Assembly (NCBI RefSeq): GCF_036588685.1
Contig: NC_086379.1
Span: 21,003,862-21,067,861, forward strand
Reading direction: 5' to 3'
Source of the DNA: Mytilus trossulus
Lineage: Eukaryota > Mollusca > Bivalvia > Mytilida > Mytilidae
Length of the DNA stretch: 64,000 bases
Each line of letters starts with the position of its first letter. Position 1 is the stretch's first letter. Of the stretch, positions 10,701 through 24,700 are shown piece after piece. The notes below the pieces were generated by a model. That model was not told the DNA's origin. It did not search any database and saw only the letters and a list, made by a program, of their open reading frames with translations. Both the position numbers and the translations under genes were made by a program.

Positions 10701-13204
10701 CTTTAGACTTTAATATTTTTGCAGCCATTTGGATTTGATAATGAGATTATTCCTGAAAAAAAAGATTTGTGAAAACATCAATATCTTAATAAATCAAACT
10801 TTCTATAAATCTGAAAAAAAATTTTGGTAAAAAAGTCAGAATAATGTTTTAATTATAAGAACTAGCTTCATTATATATCATTTTATGTTTTGGATTTTAT
10901 GTTGATAATTTCAGAATGTTCCAGAGGGGAATACTTGAGCATTTTAAAGATTGTTATGAAAGATGTAATGACGGGTAGAGACATATTACTCAGTGCAGAG
11001 TTCTGTAGTATTTTGTTGAAGGTTAGTTTCATATCTTTATAACACAGTGGGCAGTTTGAATGAAGAATGTCTGATGTCTTGACCTGACTGATTTATTAGT
11101 AGATTTTTGTAATACTTTTTTTAAAGGAACTCTTGATTTTCTCCCTTTTCTTCTGTTAGCCATTATTTCACCAAAAATATTTAAAAGGAAAACTTGTATC
11201 CATAGACAGGGGCGTAGCTAGAAAGAAACGATGTGCAAGCAACTACCGCTTTTGGGACCCTTTTATGCAGGAAAATGTTTTTTTTTCGGTTTTTGGTCAT
11301 AGGACAGTTGATAGAGGAGCTTCATGTAGATAGAACTTATAAACAATTTATGAATGTAAAACTATTTATAAAGCTGCTGAATAGAGTAAATCATGGTTAA
11401 TTGAAAACATAAACTACACATTTTTCTAATACAGAATTTACTCGAAATTGTAAAAAATCTGCTCTTCGGGTCTAGGCCGTAACGAACTTCTCTATTTATT
11501 TGTCGGCAATATTCACACTATCCCGATGCATATGCAGTAATGCTATCGATGATAACCTGTCATTGTTCATTGGTGATTGTACATTTGATTTAAACAGTCG
11601 TAGTACATTGATAGATCTCCACGGTAGCACTCGCGAGATGTTATAAACCAGTGTACGTGTTCGCCATCGAGCGATCTCCAAATTGAATTCGTCAAAATTA
11701 CATACCAGGTCAGTTCATACGTCTCTGACAATGTCTAGATTTGTTCGTTTGTTATATTTCCTACAACAGGAGGAAGAAGATACGACACAAAGAAGCGATT
11801 TTCTGATAATACCAGACGCGATTAATATAAGTTGTAATCACTTGTTTCCCAATTCACCTTAAATAAATATGTTGAAACTAAAAAATGACAATGCCATGGT
11901 TAAAAATTAAAAAGACCAACAAGCAAACAATAGAACACAAACCCACAAGATAGAACCCTGAGCAACATGAATCCCGCTAAAAGCTAGGGGGTGGTCTCCG
12001 GTGTAAGCAGATAGTGATCCACATGTGGCAGCCGTAGCATTGCTCATATCTTATTCGGTAGGTCAGATTCGGGAAAAGGGGATGGGATTGTATTTACAAC
12101 ATTAGGAACATATCTGTTATTATCTGTATGTGAAAGAGATATTCTATAACAGTCAACCAGTTTGTGATGGTGTCCATAAGACTAATAAAGAAATGATTTC
12201 ACCAATTGGAAAAATTGGTTTATTAGCTTCCTTGTGTCATGAGCAGCAGAAACCCTTTATTTTATAATTCAAATACAGTATTAAGTTCAAATCATTATCT
12301 CCTTAATTTACTGCACTGAGTGATCTTTAAATAATTGCTGAACCTGGCTGAAATCAGTCACTATAAAGAAATATCATATCATTTTCAAAAAAGATGTTAA
12401 AGAATACATATGAAATTGTATTACTCTATTCAGCCTATTGAAAACCAATGGAAATTTAGTTTACATCTGATCATCAAGGCAACAAAGTACACTCTTTAAT
12501 CTCAATGACATGTACAGGTATCTTAGAATGACAAATCATATAAACCACTTTGCCTTTTACAATGTATATTTATTTATTTCTTCTTTCATTGAGAAATAAA
12601 ATTAAAATTTCAAAAATAATTTTTCTTTGAAATTGCTTCATAAAATATTGACTTTATGAGTTTCAATAACAAAAAAAACCCAATATATACTAAATCCATT
12701 AAATTTTCAGCAGGTACAAAGTTAAGTATAAGAAAAAAGATGTGGTATGATTGCTATTAAGACAACTCTCCACAGGAGACCAAATGACACAGATATTAAC
12801 AACTGTAGGTCAATGTACTGCCTTCAACAATGAGCAAAGCTCATACTGCATAGTCAGCTCTAAAAGGCCCTGAAATGTAAAACAATTCATCATGTTTATA
12901 TGACAATAAATTTTATAATTAAATTATCTGAACAATTCTTTACTTATATTTTACATTTTAGAAAGATGTATGTAAAGACCAGGGTGAGAGACTTTGTATC
13001 CAGACCCTTCTGATTGGTTTAGAAGACTTGGTTAGAGACTATACCAATCCTTGTGTCAGTGAAGAAATATGGAAGAAGTTTATGTCTTTCCTTGTAGAAC
13101 TTTTTTTCCTTATAGAGGAAGAAATCAGTATTTGTTCTCTGTACTTGCTACCATTGATTTCACATGCTTTAAATATTACAAGTGTGTTTGTCAAGAACTT
13201 TTAG
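7798..13204 (+). CDS. unrecognised 284-residue protein, five coding exons
   Basis: Exons 7798-7858, 8885-9052, 10371-10646, 10915-11021 and 12962-13204 join with phases 1, 1, 1 and 0 and no internal stop. All introns are GT-AG (donors GTAAAT, GTAAGT, GTTTGA and GTTAGT). The clean phase agreement over four introns is the main evidence. The ATG lies three bases inside an exon whose acceptor is TATTACAG, so a 5' UTR exon should exist upstream. The N-terminus is basic (KRPKRPTIQYYSIPG). Residues about 22-130 are polar, Asn/Asp/Ser-rich and probably disordered. The last about 150 residues look all-helical, with a Leu-rich stretch (IWKKFMSFLVELFFLIEEE). No signal peptide or catalytic motif is seen. 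I do not recognise the family. A MIF4G-like helical repeat crossed my mind for the C-terminus, but I cannot support it. Confidence 0.75.
7859..12961 (+). other. introns of the 284-residue gene with repeat insertions
   Basis: Intron 1 holds an R3 copy (about 8070-8200) and a palindromic 'TTCGTGG' type repeat (about 8640-8830). Intron 2 holds R2 (9060-9330), R7 (9495-9680), R1 (9985-10105) and an R6 fragment (about 10140-10260, reverse). Intron 4 holds a piece starting GGGGCGTAGCTAG near 11210 that resembles a hAT-type end, R7 (about 11870-12030) and R1 (12735-12885). The remaining sequence is AT-rich with no coding signal. Confidence 0.5.
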
Positions 13205-15234
13205 ATTTTATGATTTTATTGTTTATTGTCTATCTCATTGGAGATTGAAGTTACAGGTTTTATTTTAGTCCATCATTGTTTTTATATTTTATGTTTAAAT
13301 CATGATTTTGTAAATAATGAAAGTTATTTTAAAAAAGATTGTGTGTTTCCAGTTTCCTGACCAACCCTAGTTTAAACCCCATTTAAAAAAAAATAATTCA
13401 ACAATCAATTTTGAGGAATGTGAATTTAGATACAGAGACTTTGTCATCTTAATTTCCATCCAAAGTATCCATTTTGGCTTAAATTCAACAAATTCTTAAC
13501 AGGATGCAACAAAATTAACTAAAAACTTTAAATCACAGATCTGTTTTTTTTTTTCAACCAAACACATGGAAAATGGTGAACCTTTGGTAGGGACTTGCAT
13601 TTATATTGAAATCTGACTTGTTGAAGACACAATTTCTTCCTGAATTTTGGAAATCTAAAAAAAAAGTTAAAAAATTAAAAATAAAGTTGTCAACCTACCA
13701 TCTCTATTTGTCAACCTACCACCTCTATTTTTCTAAGGGGATGTAACTGGAACCACACATAGAGTTTCATTTGGCCTAACAATAGTTATCTAAGTATATA
13801 TGACTATTAAAGCATAGTGCTGTAAAATTTGGTATATATTGACAATTTTTGAAAATGATATTAATGATTATAGAAGATTTTTAAAACTGAGAACAATTTA
13901 AATTTTTTAATTTATCATATCATATCATATCATATTAAGCACGAGATTCCTTTTCCGACATCTTTGATGCTACAGAATATTTCTTTTGCAAGTTGACAAA
14001 GTATATTATATGTGCAAAAAGTAAAACATTTGATTTTTTTTAATAAAGTCTATTCACCATGAAAATGCATTGTTCAAACAATCATGGACAATACATTAGA
14101 CAAATCAATTATATATATTTCTTGTGTGTGAAAATTTTGAAATTATCTAGGGTGTTTGAAATATGTATTTGTCTCATCTATGGTGAAAGTTGAAGACGTC
14201 CAAGTGATGTTTATAGCATTTAAAGCATCAAGAAGTGTTAAATTTGTGATCAGGTTATATCTATATCTTATTTTTATGCCCCACCTGCCATGACAGAGGG
14301 GCATTCTGTTTTCTAGTCTATGCCTCCGTTCATTTGTTCGTTCCTCCGTGTATCCGTTCGTCCCGCTTCAGGTTAAAGTGTTTGGTCAAGGTAGTTTTTG
14401 ATGAAGTTGAAGTCCAATCAACTTGAAACTTAGTACACATGTTCCTATTATATGATCTTTCTAATTTTAATGCCAAATTAAAGTATTGACCCCAATTTCA
14501 CCGTCCACTGAACATGTAAAATGAAAGTGTGAGTGGGGCATCTGTGTACTATGGACACATTCTTGTTTATTTTCTAAATTGAGGAGACATTTATACAATT
14601 TTAAGTAATCAGAATAAAACCTTTAGAGCAAATTGCCACTGATGGTGACATGAAAGAATAAACATTAAATTAAAATCTGTCTAATTTATCATTTATATCA
14701 TGTATATTTGTGACAATCAATGAATCAAGTTTTTTATTCAGTCTGGATTTTTTACTGTAAAATTGTTTTTATAAAAAAAAGTCAACTGATATTGACACAA
14801 AGTTTAACTTTTAACTTTTTTTCAATAACATACAAACAGTTGAAAGTTTGTCCTTATGACTGCAAATTAAGCTAAAATTAGCCAACACATAAAACATTTA
14901 TATAATATACCCTGCATCCTACTTAATTCTGTTGTTATTTAGCATCACAAATTTATGTAAGTTTAAACATGTTTTCACAAGTAGCATATTCTATTTAAAT
15001 TTTTGATTTTGTCATGTTCTTGATGCTGATTGGTTGAATGGGTTGTGTGATACTTGAAGTTAGCTGCTTAATTGAAGCAGTTTTAATTTTTAGAAATTTT
15101 GTTTTTTAGACAGATTTAATAAATCATGTGTTAACTGACCAGAGGGGGATTTATGATTTAACTTGGTAGAATGTTTTGTGTATATATTGTTGTAAGTACA
15201 CTTAATACCAGTGCTGTTGTTTTTGTTAAATTTA

Positions 15235-15245
15235 AATAAAATAAA
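15235..15245 (+). promoter_or_regulatory. candidate distal poly(A) signal of the 284-residue gene
   Basis: Two overlapping AATAAA words are followed by a TG-rich stretch (GGTTGATTTGTGTTGG), the usual layout of an animal cleavage site. This would imply a 3' UTR of about 2 kb containing an R6 repeat. An earlier AATAAA near 14042 is an alternative. Confidence 0.4.
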
Positions 15246-17537
15246 CATTTTATGTAAAAGGTTGATTTGTGTTGGAAAAGATTTTTTTTAGCTTACAAGT
15301 CTGTGTGAACTTTTGATATCACTTGGTGTCTGCCATAGTCATTCCTTGTTTGTCTGTTCTTGAAACAAGTTAATGAAATGTAAGCAAACTTTACCTGTCG
15401 GTGAATGATTTTTTGGGTATTTTTTTTATATTAATATCCCACAATTTGATTTATTAACTAGTTTGTCTGCTGTTGCTAGAATTGTACAGGTGAAATACAG
15501 TTTTCGGCTTATATCTCACCAAACAAAAACAGATTAAAGTTGAAATGATCAGTAGGTCGAGGTCTATTTCAGAAAAATAGGACAACTCACTTTAGAGTTA
15601 TTGCCCATATAAGCTTAAGACAGTTAAAATGTAACAAAATATGATCTACAAGTGAGCCAACATTGATGTTTTCTAAATTGACAACGTGTAGGTCCAAGTA
15701 CGGCCTTTATCATGAAGCCTTGGCTCACACCAAACAACAAGCTATAAAGGGCCCAAAAGTGACTAGTAGAAAATAATTCAAGCAGGAAAACCAACTTGCT
15801 TATCTATATTCAAAAGTCGGCTAATATGTTTATATCTGAAATATGGATCTTCTAACATGTCTAAAGTAAGAACGATCAATTTATCCAAAGATAAATTAAC
15901 TAAAATTTATAGTTGGGTTTCTTGTGACTTATGTTCTTGGATGTTGTATTCACTTTAAAATTCAACCTATCTCGCAATGGAATTATATGACACATTTTTC
16001 TGTTTTGTTTTAGTATTTAACAATAAAATTGAGAAAGGAAATGGTGAATATGTCAAAGCGACAACCACCCGACCATAGAGCAGACAACAGCCGAAGGCAA
16101 CCAATGGGTCTTCAATGTAGCGAGAATTCCCACACCCGTAGGTGTCCTTCAGCTGACCCCTAAAAATATGCATACTAGAACAGTGATAATGGACGTCACA
16201 CTAAACTTCAAATTATACACAAGAAACTAAAATTTAAAATCACAAGACTAACAAAGGCCAGAGGCTCCTGACTTGGGACAGGCGCAAAAATGCGGCGGGG
16301 TTAAACATGTTTATGAGATCTCAACCCTCCCCTAACAAACCTTGATAGCTAGAGGTGAAAATTACCAAAGGGGACCCATTATTAAACAGGGTTAGTATCA
16401 GGTGCTCCAGAAATGGGAGCCTAGTTACCCTGCTTCACATATTACACTTGTCGTGATGCTCGTGTAAGTACAAGCCAATTGTTAATTTGGTTGTGTTACA
16501 TTCGACGAAAACAGGATAGCACCATGATTACTACAATTGGAAGATATCTGATGTCATCTTTTAGATCGTAATGACGTCTGTTATCATCGATGGAGGAATT
16601 TCAAGTTCACCTCTTCGAGCTCTCGGTCAATAAGCTCCCTTGTAAACTATAACTATCTTTTGTATCCTTCATTACAAGGTAAAATCTATTGTAGCTTGAG
16701 GACTAATGGTCGATTCCTCTTTTTTCCTTCCAAGAAGATTCTGTTTAGAGCCAACCTTATATAAATGACGGTAACAAGTCTGCAATGAAAAGAACACAGT
16801 TGGTTTCCATGGAAATGTTGATTGTTTTTTGAAAACCACTTCCTCCAAACGTACAATAAAAGTCTGTGAATGTTTGTGTTCGTTTTTTTGGCATTTCAGT
16901 GTGTTTGTTGTTGCATCGTTTTCCTCTTATAGTTAGTATGTTTCCCTCGGCTTTTGGTTGTGACCCGGACTCGATTAATGAGAAATGGGCAGCGGTATAC
17001 TACTGTTACCATTATTTATCAAACAAGAAATCAAGAATCATCAAGATGTCACATTCGACAAATTTCGATTTATCCCTCATTAAGACAAGATAACATTATT
17101 TTCTTTGATTTATTTCAGTGTTATGCATGTGAATACATGTTCTTTTAGTCAAATGTATTTCCCATTTTCCTTGTCATAGATCATTTAGCATGTTCAGAGA
17201 AGTCATCAAAGTTATTATCTCTTTACAGAACAGCTCTAATTTTCAAATTTGATCTCATTAAACAAGGATTCTTGTGTTACCTTAAGCTTTTAAAGCCTTA
17301 TCTTTGTCAATGCGTTTGTATCATGTATTCCTGAAAATAAGGTTATATAAAAAGTGGTAAAGGAGTTTAGAAAGTAATTGCGTTTTTCTAGTAAGTAATA
17401 AACATGATTTATCGATAGTTGTAACAATATTGTACTTTTAGAACAATTTAAACAAAAACTAACATTTCAGGAAGATTGTTGTGTGGAATTTTGGCAAAGT
17501 GTTGTTACAAAATAAAACCCTTTTTTACTTATCAACT

Positions 17538-17747
17538 AAGAACATGACCATCGGATTGAGAACTTATCCGCTAAGAACATGGCCATCAGATTGAGAACAT
17601 ATCCGCTAAGAACATGACCATCAGATTGAGAACATATCCACAAAGAACATGGCCATAAGATTGAGAACTTATCCGCTAATAACATGGCCATAAGATTGAG
17701 AACTTATCCACTAAGAACCTGGCCATCAGATTGAGAATTGGATTGTT
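17538..17747. repeat. 35-bp tandem repeat, six units
   Basis: The unit AAGAACATGGCCATCAGATT followed by GAGAACTTATCCGCT recurs every 35 bases from 17538 to 17747 with a few substitutions per unit. The paralogous segment at 36870-36899 has a single unit, so the array expanded after that duplication. Confidence 0.9.
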
Positions 17748-17799
17748 AATATGTTTATTTAGGTCGATACAAAGAAAGCTTGGTGATGTAGTATGATAA

Positions 17800-18010
17800 C
17801 AAAAAGTAAAATCACAAAAATACTGAACTCAGAGGAAAATCAATTTGGAAAGTCCATAATCACATGGCAAAATCAAAAAACAAAACGCATCAAAAACGAA
17901 TGGACAAGAACTGTCATATTCCTGACTTGGTACAGGCATTTTCAAATGTAGAAAATGGTGGATTAAACCTGGTTCTATAGCGCTAACCCTCTCACTTTAA
18001 TAACAGTCAA
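17800..18010 (+). repeat. dispersed repeat family R5
   Basis: It contains AAAGTAAAATCACAAAAATA, CATATTCCTGACTTGGTACA and TTAAACCTGGTTYTATAGC. Other copies: 20230-20350, 61130-61330, 63025-63240 (+); 43600-43815, 51900-52100, 59600-59840 (-). Confidence 0.8.
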
Positions 18011-19029
18011 TTCCGCTACATTTACATGATGCGTTAAATAAACAGTCACAATTAATAAAATAGTCAAAATATGGGTACATCAGTCATCATCGTATAACAA
18101 TTATAAAAGGAACAATTTAACAAGACACAAAAAATCTACTATCTACGAACACATGGATTGATTTGAGTGTCTGACGTCAGAAAAATTATATACGTCACAT
18201 ACATTTGTCGTTCAATGTGCATACAAACAATTTTAAAATTTACATAGGCAATGTACGCATACAGGGTTAAAAAATCAAAAGTATGTAAGAATAAATTACA
18301 GAAATAGACCGAGATTCAAACTAGTCCAAAAGTTATACATAGAATTTATGAGAATCCAAAACTTTTAACAGATAACTTTTAAGATATTCGTATTCAAACG
18401 TTTTTTTCTTCGTCTCTTATGATGTGCAAAACGTTGATAAAAACCTATCCATAAACCAGTTATTAAACAACTCTATATAGAAATATCCAATAAGAAGTTT
18501 AAATTTGGAGTTGTTTCTAGATATAAAAATATGATAGAATCATTCTGAATCATTCTGAAAACTTGCAAATCTCCTTAATACAGACATTATTGTGTTTTAG
18601 TCTAAAATGTCATTTACCACTCTGTAAAAGACTTGATATTTTCTAATATTTCTGTTTATAAAATTATGATTGGTGTTCTCAAGAGAGTCCTGGTTATATA
18701 AAAAAAATATCCTATTTGTCGACATTTAACACTGAGCGTTAGCGAGGTGTAAAATATAATGCCTACCCATGTTTACATGTGCATAGAGCATGAGAAGAAG
18801 GAATTATTTCGATTCTACCGTAATAGGACCAACACAGTACGAAAATACTGTAGACATGTTCGGCTGTTCCCTCTTTTTCATAAAGTATACATTTTTTATA
18901 GCGACTTATTTAAACTTTCATTATATATTGTTTAAACTAAAGAAATATAAAAATAAAATGTACATTCTCCAATTTTTAATCAGATTACACAGATCTGAAA
19001 CGTATGTGTTTTTAAAGATATATTTCTGA

Positions 19030-19640
19030 AATTTTAAATAATCAGAATAAAACCTATTCAGGAAACTGTCAATTATATCATCAATAAAGGCAACAGTAGT
19101 ATACCGCTGTTATCAAATGTTGAAATGGCATATTTAGCATTGTTATTGATCAGCACTATTGAGTTAAACAAGTTTTAACAAGTAGTAAATATGTTATTTA
19201 GAAATACAATAGCCTTTCAAAGTAAAATCAAATCGGTTTAACATAACTATAAAAAGGACAATTACATAAACACATATTTAAAAAAAAATTACTGCTAATT
19301 TGAATATCTCATGTTCTTCATGCTGTTTGATTGACTTGGTGGTTTGAATCTTGAGGTTAATTGCGTAATTGTAGCAGTTTGCAGTTTTTAAGATCTGGTA
19401 ACGGTTTGAAAGCATAATTGAACTGACTAGGGGGAATAAAGTTAGAAAACGCATTTCTCGATTTGGTGTCATTAAACTGTGGATTTATAAAGGACCTTAG
19501 ACATTTGTTTTAAACCGGATCTAATAAATCATGTGTTGAAAGTCTAGTGTATATTAGATCACTTGATGTCAGTGATGGTGTTTTCTTGTTTAAATTCCAA
19601 TACAATAAACACATTTAAGTAAAATGTATATTTGTATTTG
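19030..19640 (+). repeat. diverged duplicate of the gene-2 3' flank
   Basis: Blocks such as TAATCAGAATAAAACCT, TCATGTTCTTSATGCTG, CTAATAAATCATGTGTT and CAATAAACA occur in the same order at 14.58-15.27 kb and at 19.03-19.64 kb. The copy includes the poly(A)-signal area but not the coding exon. Confidence 0.65.
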
Positions 19641-21746
19641 AAAAGAATGTATTTTTAGCACGCATGGACCAAAATAAAATGGGAACCTTTGCTATCACTT
19701 GTCGTCTGTCACTCATCTGTCAATGACTTAAAAGTGCAATCAAAACGCAATATTTTTACTGTTTGAGATGTTTAGATTGAAGCAGCAATATAAAGTTATC
19801 ATAGTCAATGGTTTTCATCTGCTTTACCCCCAAAGCCAACAGCTGAACTTCAACTAGTTCAGAATCTCAATAAACTTAGGACATTGAACAAATCCATTTC
19901 AAATTATTACATATCAACTTATACCATGCTAAATCTGGGACTGTAGTGGGCACAATCTTTTAAATATACCAATTTATTTACAAAACAATCTAAAACCGAG
20001 GAAAAACCTAAATATAATTAAAAGTACATTGTTTTCCTCAATCAACGAATATTTCTCAAATTTTCCACTTGCTGAGTACAGCAGTTTTTCTAAAATTTCG
20101 AGTTTAACAGTGAGAAGATGAAATTATACTGTTAATTAGTCTAATAAATTTAATATATTTTTGTTTGTTATAGAATGATGCTGTTAGTGCTCAATTGAAA
20201 AATAATACTATACAAAATCCTGATGCATTTTAGAATTCCTTAATTTGGAAAATGATTAGTGCAAAACACAGAAACGAATTATAAGATAACAACTACCATT
20301 TTCTTGGCTCGGTACAAATGATGGGTTGAACCTGGTTTTGTGGAAAGCCAAACTTTGCGCATTTATGCGGAAAGGCGTTCCTAATTTGAAAGCTTCATAC
20401 CACCATATGAGACCGTAGGAAGGAAATGACGCGTTTATGATGACGTCATCAATTAATTTTCTTGTGTTTCATTGTTTATTTTTCAACAAAACGCAACAGA
20501 AAAATGCCCGCGGGCAATAAATTCGTTATATGGTTAAATAATGACCCCACGGATCCATAGAGGGTGAATAAATCCATAGGGTATTCGGCCTCCGGCCTCA
20601 ACTCCTATATGGACTTTACCAAGGGGGTCAGTAGCAAACCATATTACTTATCATAGGATACCTCTATTGACTGTTTGCTTTCTAAATGTGTGTCATCGAG
20701 GGTTTACCAGTAAACTCATCATAGATACATGGATTCAAATTGTGTATATGCCAGACGGGCGTTTCGTCTACAAAAGACATATCAGTAACGTTCGAATCAT
20801 AAATGTTTAAAAGGCCAAATAAAGAACGAAGTTGAAGAGCTTTGAAGACCAAAAATTCCTAAAAGTTTTGCCAAATAGAGCTTAGGTAATCTAATCATGA
20901 GGTAGAACAGCCTTAGTATATCAAAATTTCGAAGTTTTCCTCCTCATTTCATTAATATGAGATCAAAGTTTAAATTACAGGTCAAGTCCTTATCTGAATT
21001 AGTATAAGCAGCTTTATTTGGTGTAAGGAATGATTGCAAGGAGTGCATGATTGTAAGGTGTACGTATAGATCAACTATTTTTGGTGAACGGAATTGTTGT
21101 AAGATGTACGACTGGTAGGTAATATCTGAGTTTAAACTCATTTTCGCCATTTTTAACACAAGACAATGCATGTACCAAGTCAGGAATATGACAGTTGCTA
21201 AACAAACTTAGTTTTCTCGTTTGAATTGTTTTACATTGTCTTATCGGTGCCTTTTATAGCTTACTATCCGGTATGGGCTTTGCTCATTGTTGAACGCCGT
21301 TCGGTGACCTATAGTTGTTAATGTTTGTGTCATTTTGGTCTTTTTGTGGATAGTTGTCTCATTGGCAATCATACCACATCTTCTTTTTTATATTAGACTT
21401 ATTGTTTTGAATTTTCTAATGAATTCAGTATGTTTGTTATTTTACTTGGTTCATTTGACGATATTCATATTTTAAGTTTGGGCTATTTCCCGGATACTAC
21501 ATGTACCAGTAATATGTCAATTATATACAATTGAAAGGTATACATGCCTGTCTATCTGACATGTTCATCTGACTGACGAGGCACACCACAAGAATAAATT
21601 GTATTTCAAAGGGTATAATGGTAGCAAAGGCAGATTATATTTTTAAGACTTGATTATGAGAAGGGAATCAACGTAAGCAAACGTGATAAATCAACTAAGA
21701 TTGTTTACTGATTAATTCGTTGACAAAGATCTCGGTGACATTTTTT

Positions 21747-21752
21747 TTTATT
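21747..21752 (-). promoter_or_regulatory. poly(A) signal of Cys-rich gene A
   Basis: AATAAA on the minus strand lies about 37 bases after the stop of exon 5. Confidence 0.6.
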
Positions 21753-21788
21753 TATGGTTGATAAATATTCATCTTAGTTGAGCTGAAA

Positions 21789-24700
21789 TCAAGCTCCAAC
21801 ATTAAACTTGTGATGATTGCATAGTGTTGTCCCATATTTGCTGAGCATGGTTTCAACAACAGATGCGTGTTGCCTTGCTCTACAGTGCTGTAACATGGAG
21901 GCACATCTTTTCAGTTGGTCCACAAATCTGTAATTCAAAATTAAGAATTTCCAGTGCATTTAATCATATCATATAATGAATCATGGTCTGATGGGTTTGT
22001 CACAAATGATAGAAAATTGTAAATATCAAATTTGCAGATTACTTTTGATTTCTATTTCGTTTGATTTTCGCATAATTTAAATCTCAGTAGAAGAGACACA
22101 AAATCCCTAATGATTATCGTACTGTTTCAGATTATGAAGGATTCTTCTTATGGGTTTGACATATAATCATCCTTAACATTGAGAACCTCCACAAGAATAT
22201 TCTTAATTAGTTATCAAAGGTACCAGGATTATAATTTAGTACGCAAGACACGTAATCTTAAACAAACTAACTTTATAACAAAGATAGACCAGTGCTATTA
22301 TGAAAGTGGAAAATACAATTACGGATCCTAAAGCATTTTTAAAATCGAAAGAAAAATTATCGACCACAAAATATGTCATTAAAAATAGATGACCAATGGC
22401 AATTAATTCTATAAAAAGAATTGTTAAAATACAAATTTAATCGATGAATGTTGGTAGAAAACACTAATATATGTATACTGCCTGAAGTAAAACTTACCCA
22501 CAAGTAGATGGATTAGTGAATGTAAAAGAATCTTGGACACATTCCACGAATTTAGATCTGAACTCTGGTTCATTGTAGCAGGTTGTTAAACTTTGAATGT
22601 CTGAAATGTTCAAATTATTATTTGTGTAGAATTAACTGATTGCAAGATGCTTTATAATATCTTGTTTAAAATATAAGTCGAACGGATGCTAAAACTTAAT
22701 ACCGCGGTATATCCTTTTGAGTTTAATTTCAGTTTTTTATAATTCCTACATGTACAACGTACTGCAACAGTCAAACATCAGGCAACTGTTCGACGTTTCA
22801 CTGATCACAAGAGAATTCGACCAAAAAAGATTGAATAGATATGTTAAAAAAAGGAGATAAAATTATAATATCGATTGAAATTCAACAATCAAAAGTTGTA
22901 TGCAAAATTGTACTATTTTTGACGGCACGTGTACTGTACATCGACCATAACAAAGATGATATAAATGACAATGATTGAATAAAAAGATTCGTTGCTAAAT
23001 CACACAAAAAGACATGTTAAAATAAAATGTTTAAATAAACAAATAATTTAGAGAACTAAAGAGGAACGTAAATCATGGACATTGTGGCATGCTAAAAATT
23101 GAGGTTTTGATCAATATATATATACAGGTATACGTCTGAAAGTGATTGTTGGTGTTGTTATTTTTCATTAAATGTTTATTGTTTAGATTATGATACTTTC
23201 CAATACAATAGCTCGTCACTAATTAACATCTGATTGCTGTGTTGTCAAAAGGTGCGACACAATGAGAAGCCATTTTATTTATTATGTAAATAGAGATTTT
23301 AGTAAAGTATTCACAACATAAAAGACTCCATATTAGCTGTATAATGTGCAACAAATTTAGTACATGTATTTTGATTCATTTTGGATAATGCAGATTAATT
23401 TAAGCGGTGTCAAATGTTGGCGTTTATTTAGCTAGCGTGAAAAAAAGCGAAAATTAAACACTCGAAAAAAACCCGATATTCAATTATCTTATACAAATGA
23501 TATACAAACATCTTCTATACTGAACACAAACAGCTGTTTCTATTTCAGCCATCATATCAGTAACATAATGCATCTCTTTACACGTCTCTGCATCCTTACA
23601 AACCAATTTTGTCTTCATATGTCTGCAATGCAACATACAATATTACAGTATAAATCTATAGAATACGACAGCGCAAAGACTCTGATAATCAACTTATGGA
23701 TACTTCAGCCCAGTAGTCAGCACTTCGGTGTTGACATGAATATCAGTTATATGGTCATTTTTATAAATTTTCTGTTTACAAAACTTTGAATTTTTCGAAA
23801 AACTAAGGATTTTCTTACCCCAGGAGTAGATTACCTTAGCCGTATTTGGCACAACTTTTTTGGAATTTTGGGTCCTCAATGCTCTTCAACTTTGTATTTA
23901 TTTGGCTTTTTAACTATTTTGATCTGAGCGTCACTGATGAGTCTTATGTAGACGAAACGCGCGTCTGGCGTATACAATTATAATCCTGGTACTTTTGATA
24001 ACTATCATCTCTAGTTTATCCATTTCTATCTGAATTTACGGATATATTATTTACCGCGATTTTCATAAAAGTTTGACACATACGCCTGATTGTCATACCT
24101 CACAAACCAAAATCGCTCTTGAAAATTAGTGGTCACGCAGTAATTGATATCTTTAACTTCCGTATCTGTCTGCTATTAAAAACTATAATACTATGTTAAC
24201 CTAGTGCTCAATTGATTGTTTGTTCACACTTATGCCACACATATTCTTAAATGTATTGCTTCAACAATTATACTGTCTCATCTGAAGTTAAGATACGATT
24301 TTGCACTCATGTTTATATTACAATTTCAACATTCTCAAGTGTTATTCACAGAAATCTATTATTGACGAAAAACGCATTTTAATTGCTCTTTATAACTATC
24401 AATGGAATGCTTTATTTAAAGTTAAAACACACAGGTTAACATTTAGTCAACCTTGAAAAAAAAACACATAAAAAAAAACAACAACATTTTAGTCATCCTA
24501 GGCCCTGAAGGGTTCAGATCCACGGACCACGTATTAATAATGATTAGAATTTTTTTTATTCAAAAGTGGTATATATGTTAAGGCACGTGTTTAGTCGAGC
24601 CCGAGGTAGCTATGTCCCTAGCTGGTTTCAATCACCAAAGTTACATGAGTTTCTTTACATACCAATGGTCAGCAATTTGTTACAAGATCTTGCAACCGAA

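Larger units (their letters stand above)
13205..21746. other. 3' UTR plus gene-free region
   Basis: It holds a CATAT microsatellite (13917-13936), R6 reverse (14275-14565), R2 (15655-15820), R3 (16020-16350), the 35-bp satellite (17538-17747), R5 (17800-18010 and 20230-20350), R4 reverse (about 20740-20800) and R1 reverse (21200-21395). The segment 17.2-17.55 kb recurs at 36.6-36.9 kb. The segment 19.03-19.64 kb is a diverged copy of 14.58-15.27 kb. Frames of 60-80 codons here show no homology I recognise. Confidence 0.5.

Noticed and set aside
17538-17747. CRISPR-like regular repeat
   Set aside because: Units are directly adjacent with no spacers, in an animal genome; it is an ordinary satellite.
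18790-19029. 79-codon plus-strand frame with a hydrophobic stretch
   Set aside because: AT-rich composition gives Phe/Tyr/Leu runs. No splice, promoter or homology evidence.
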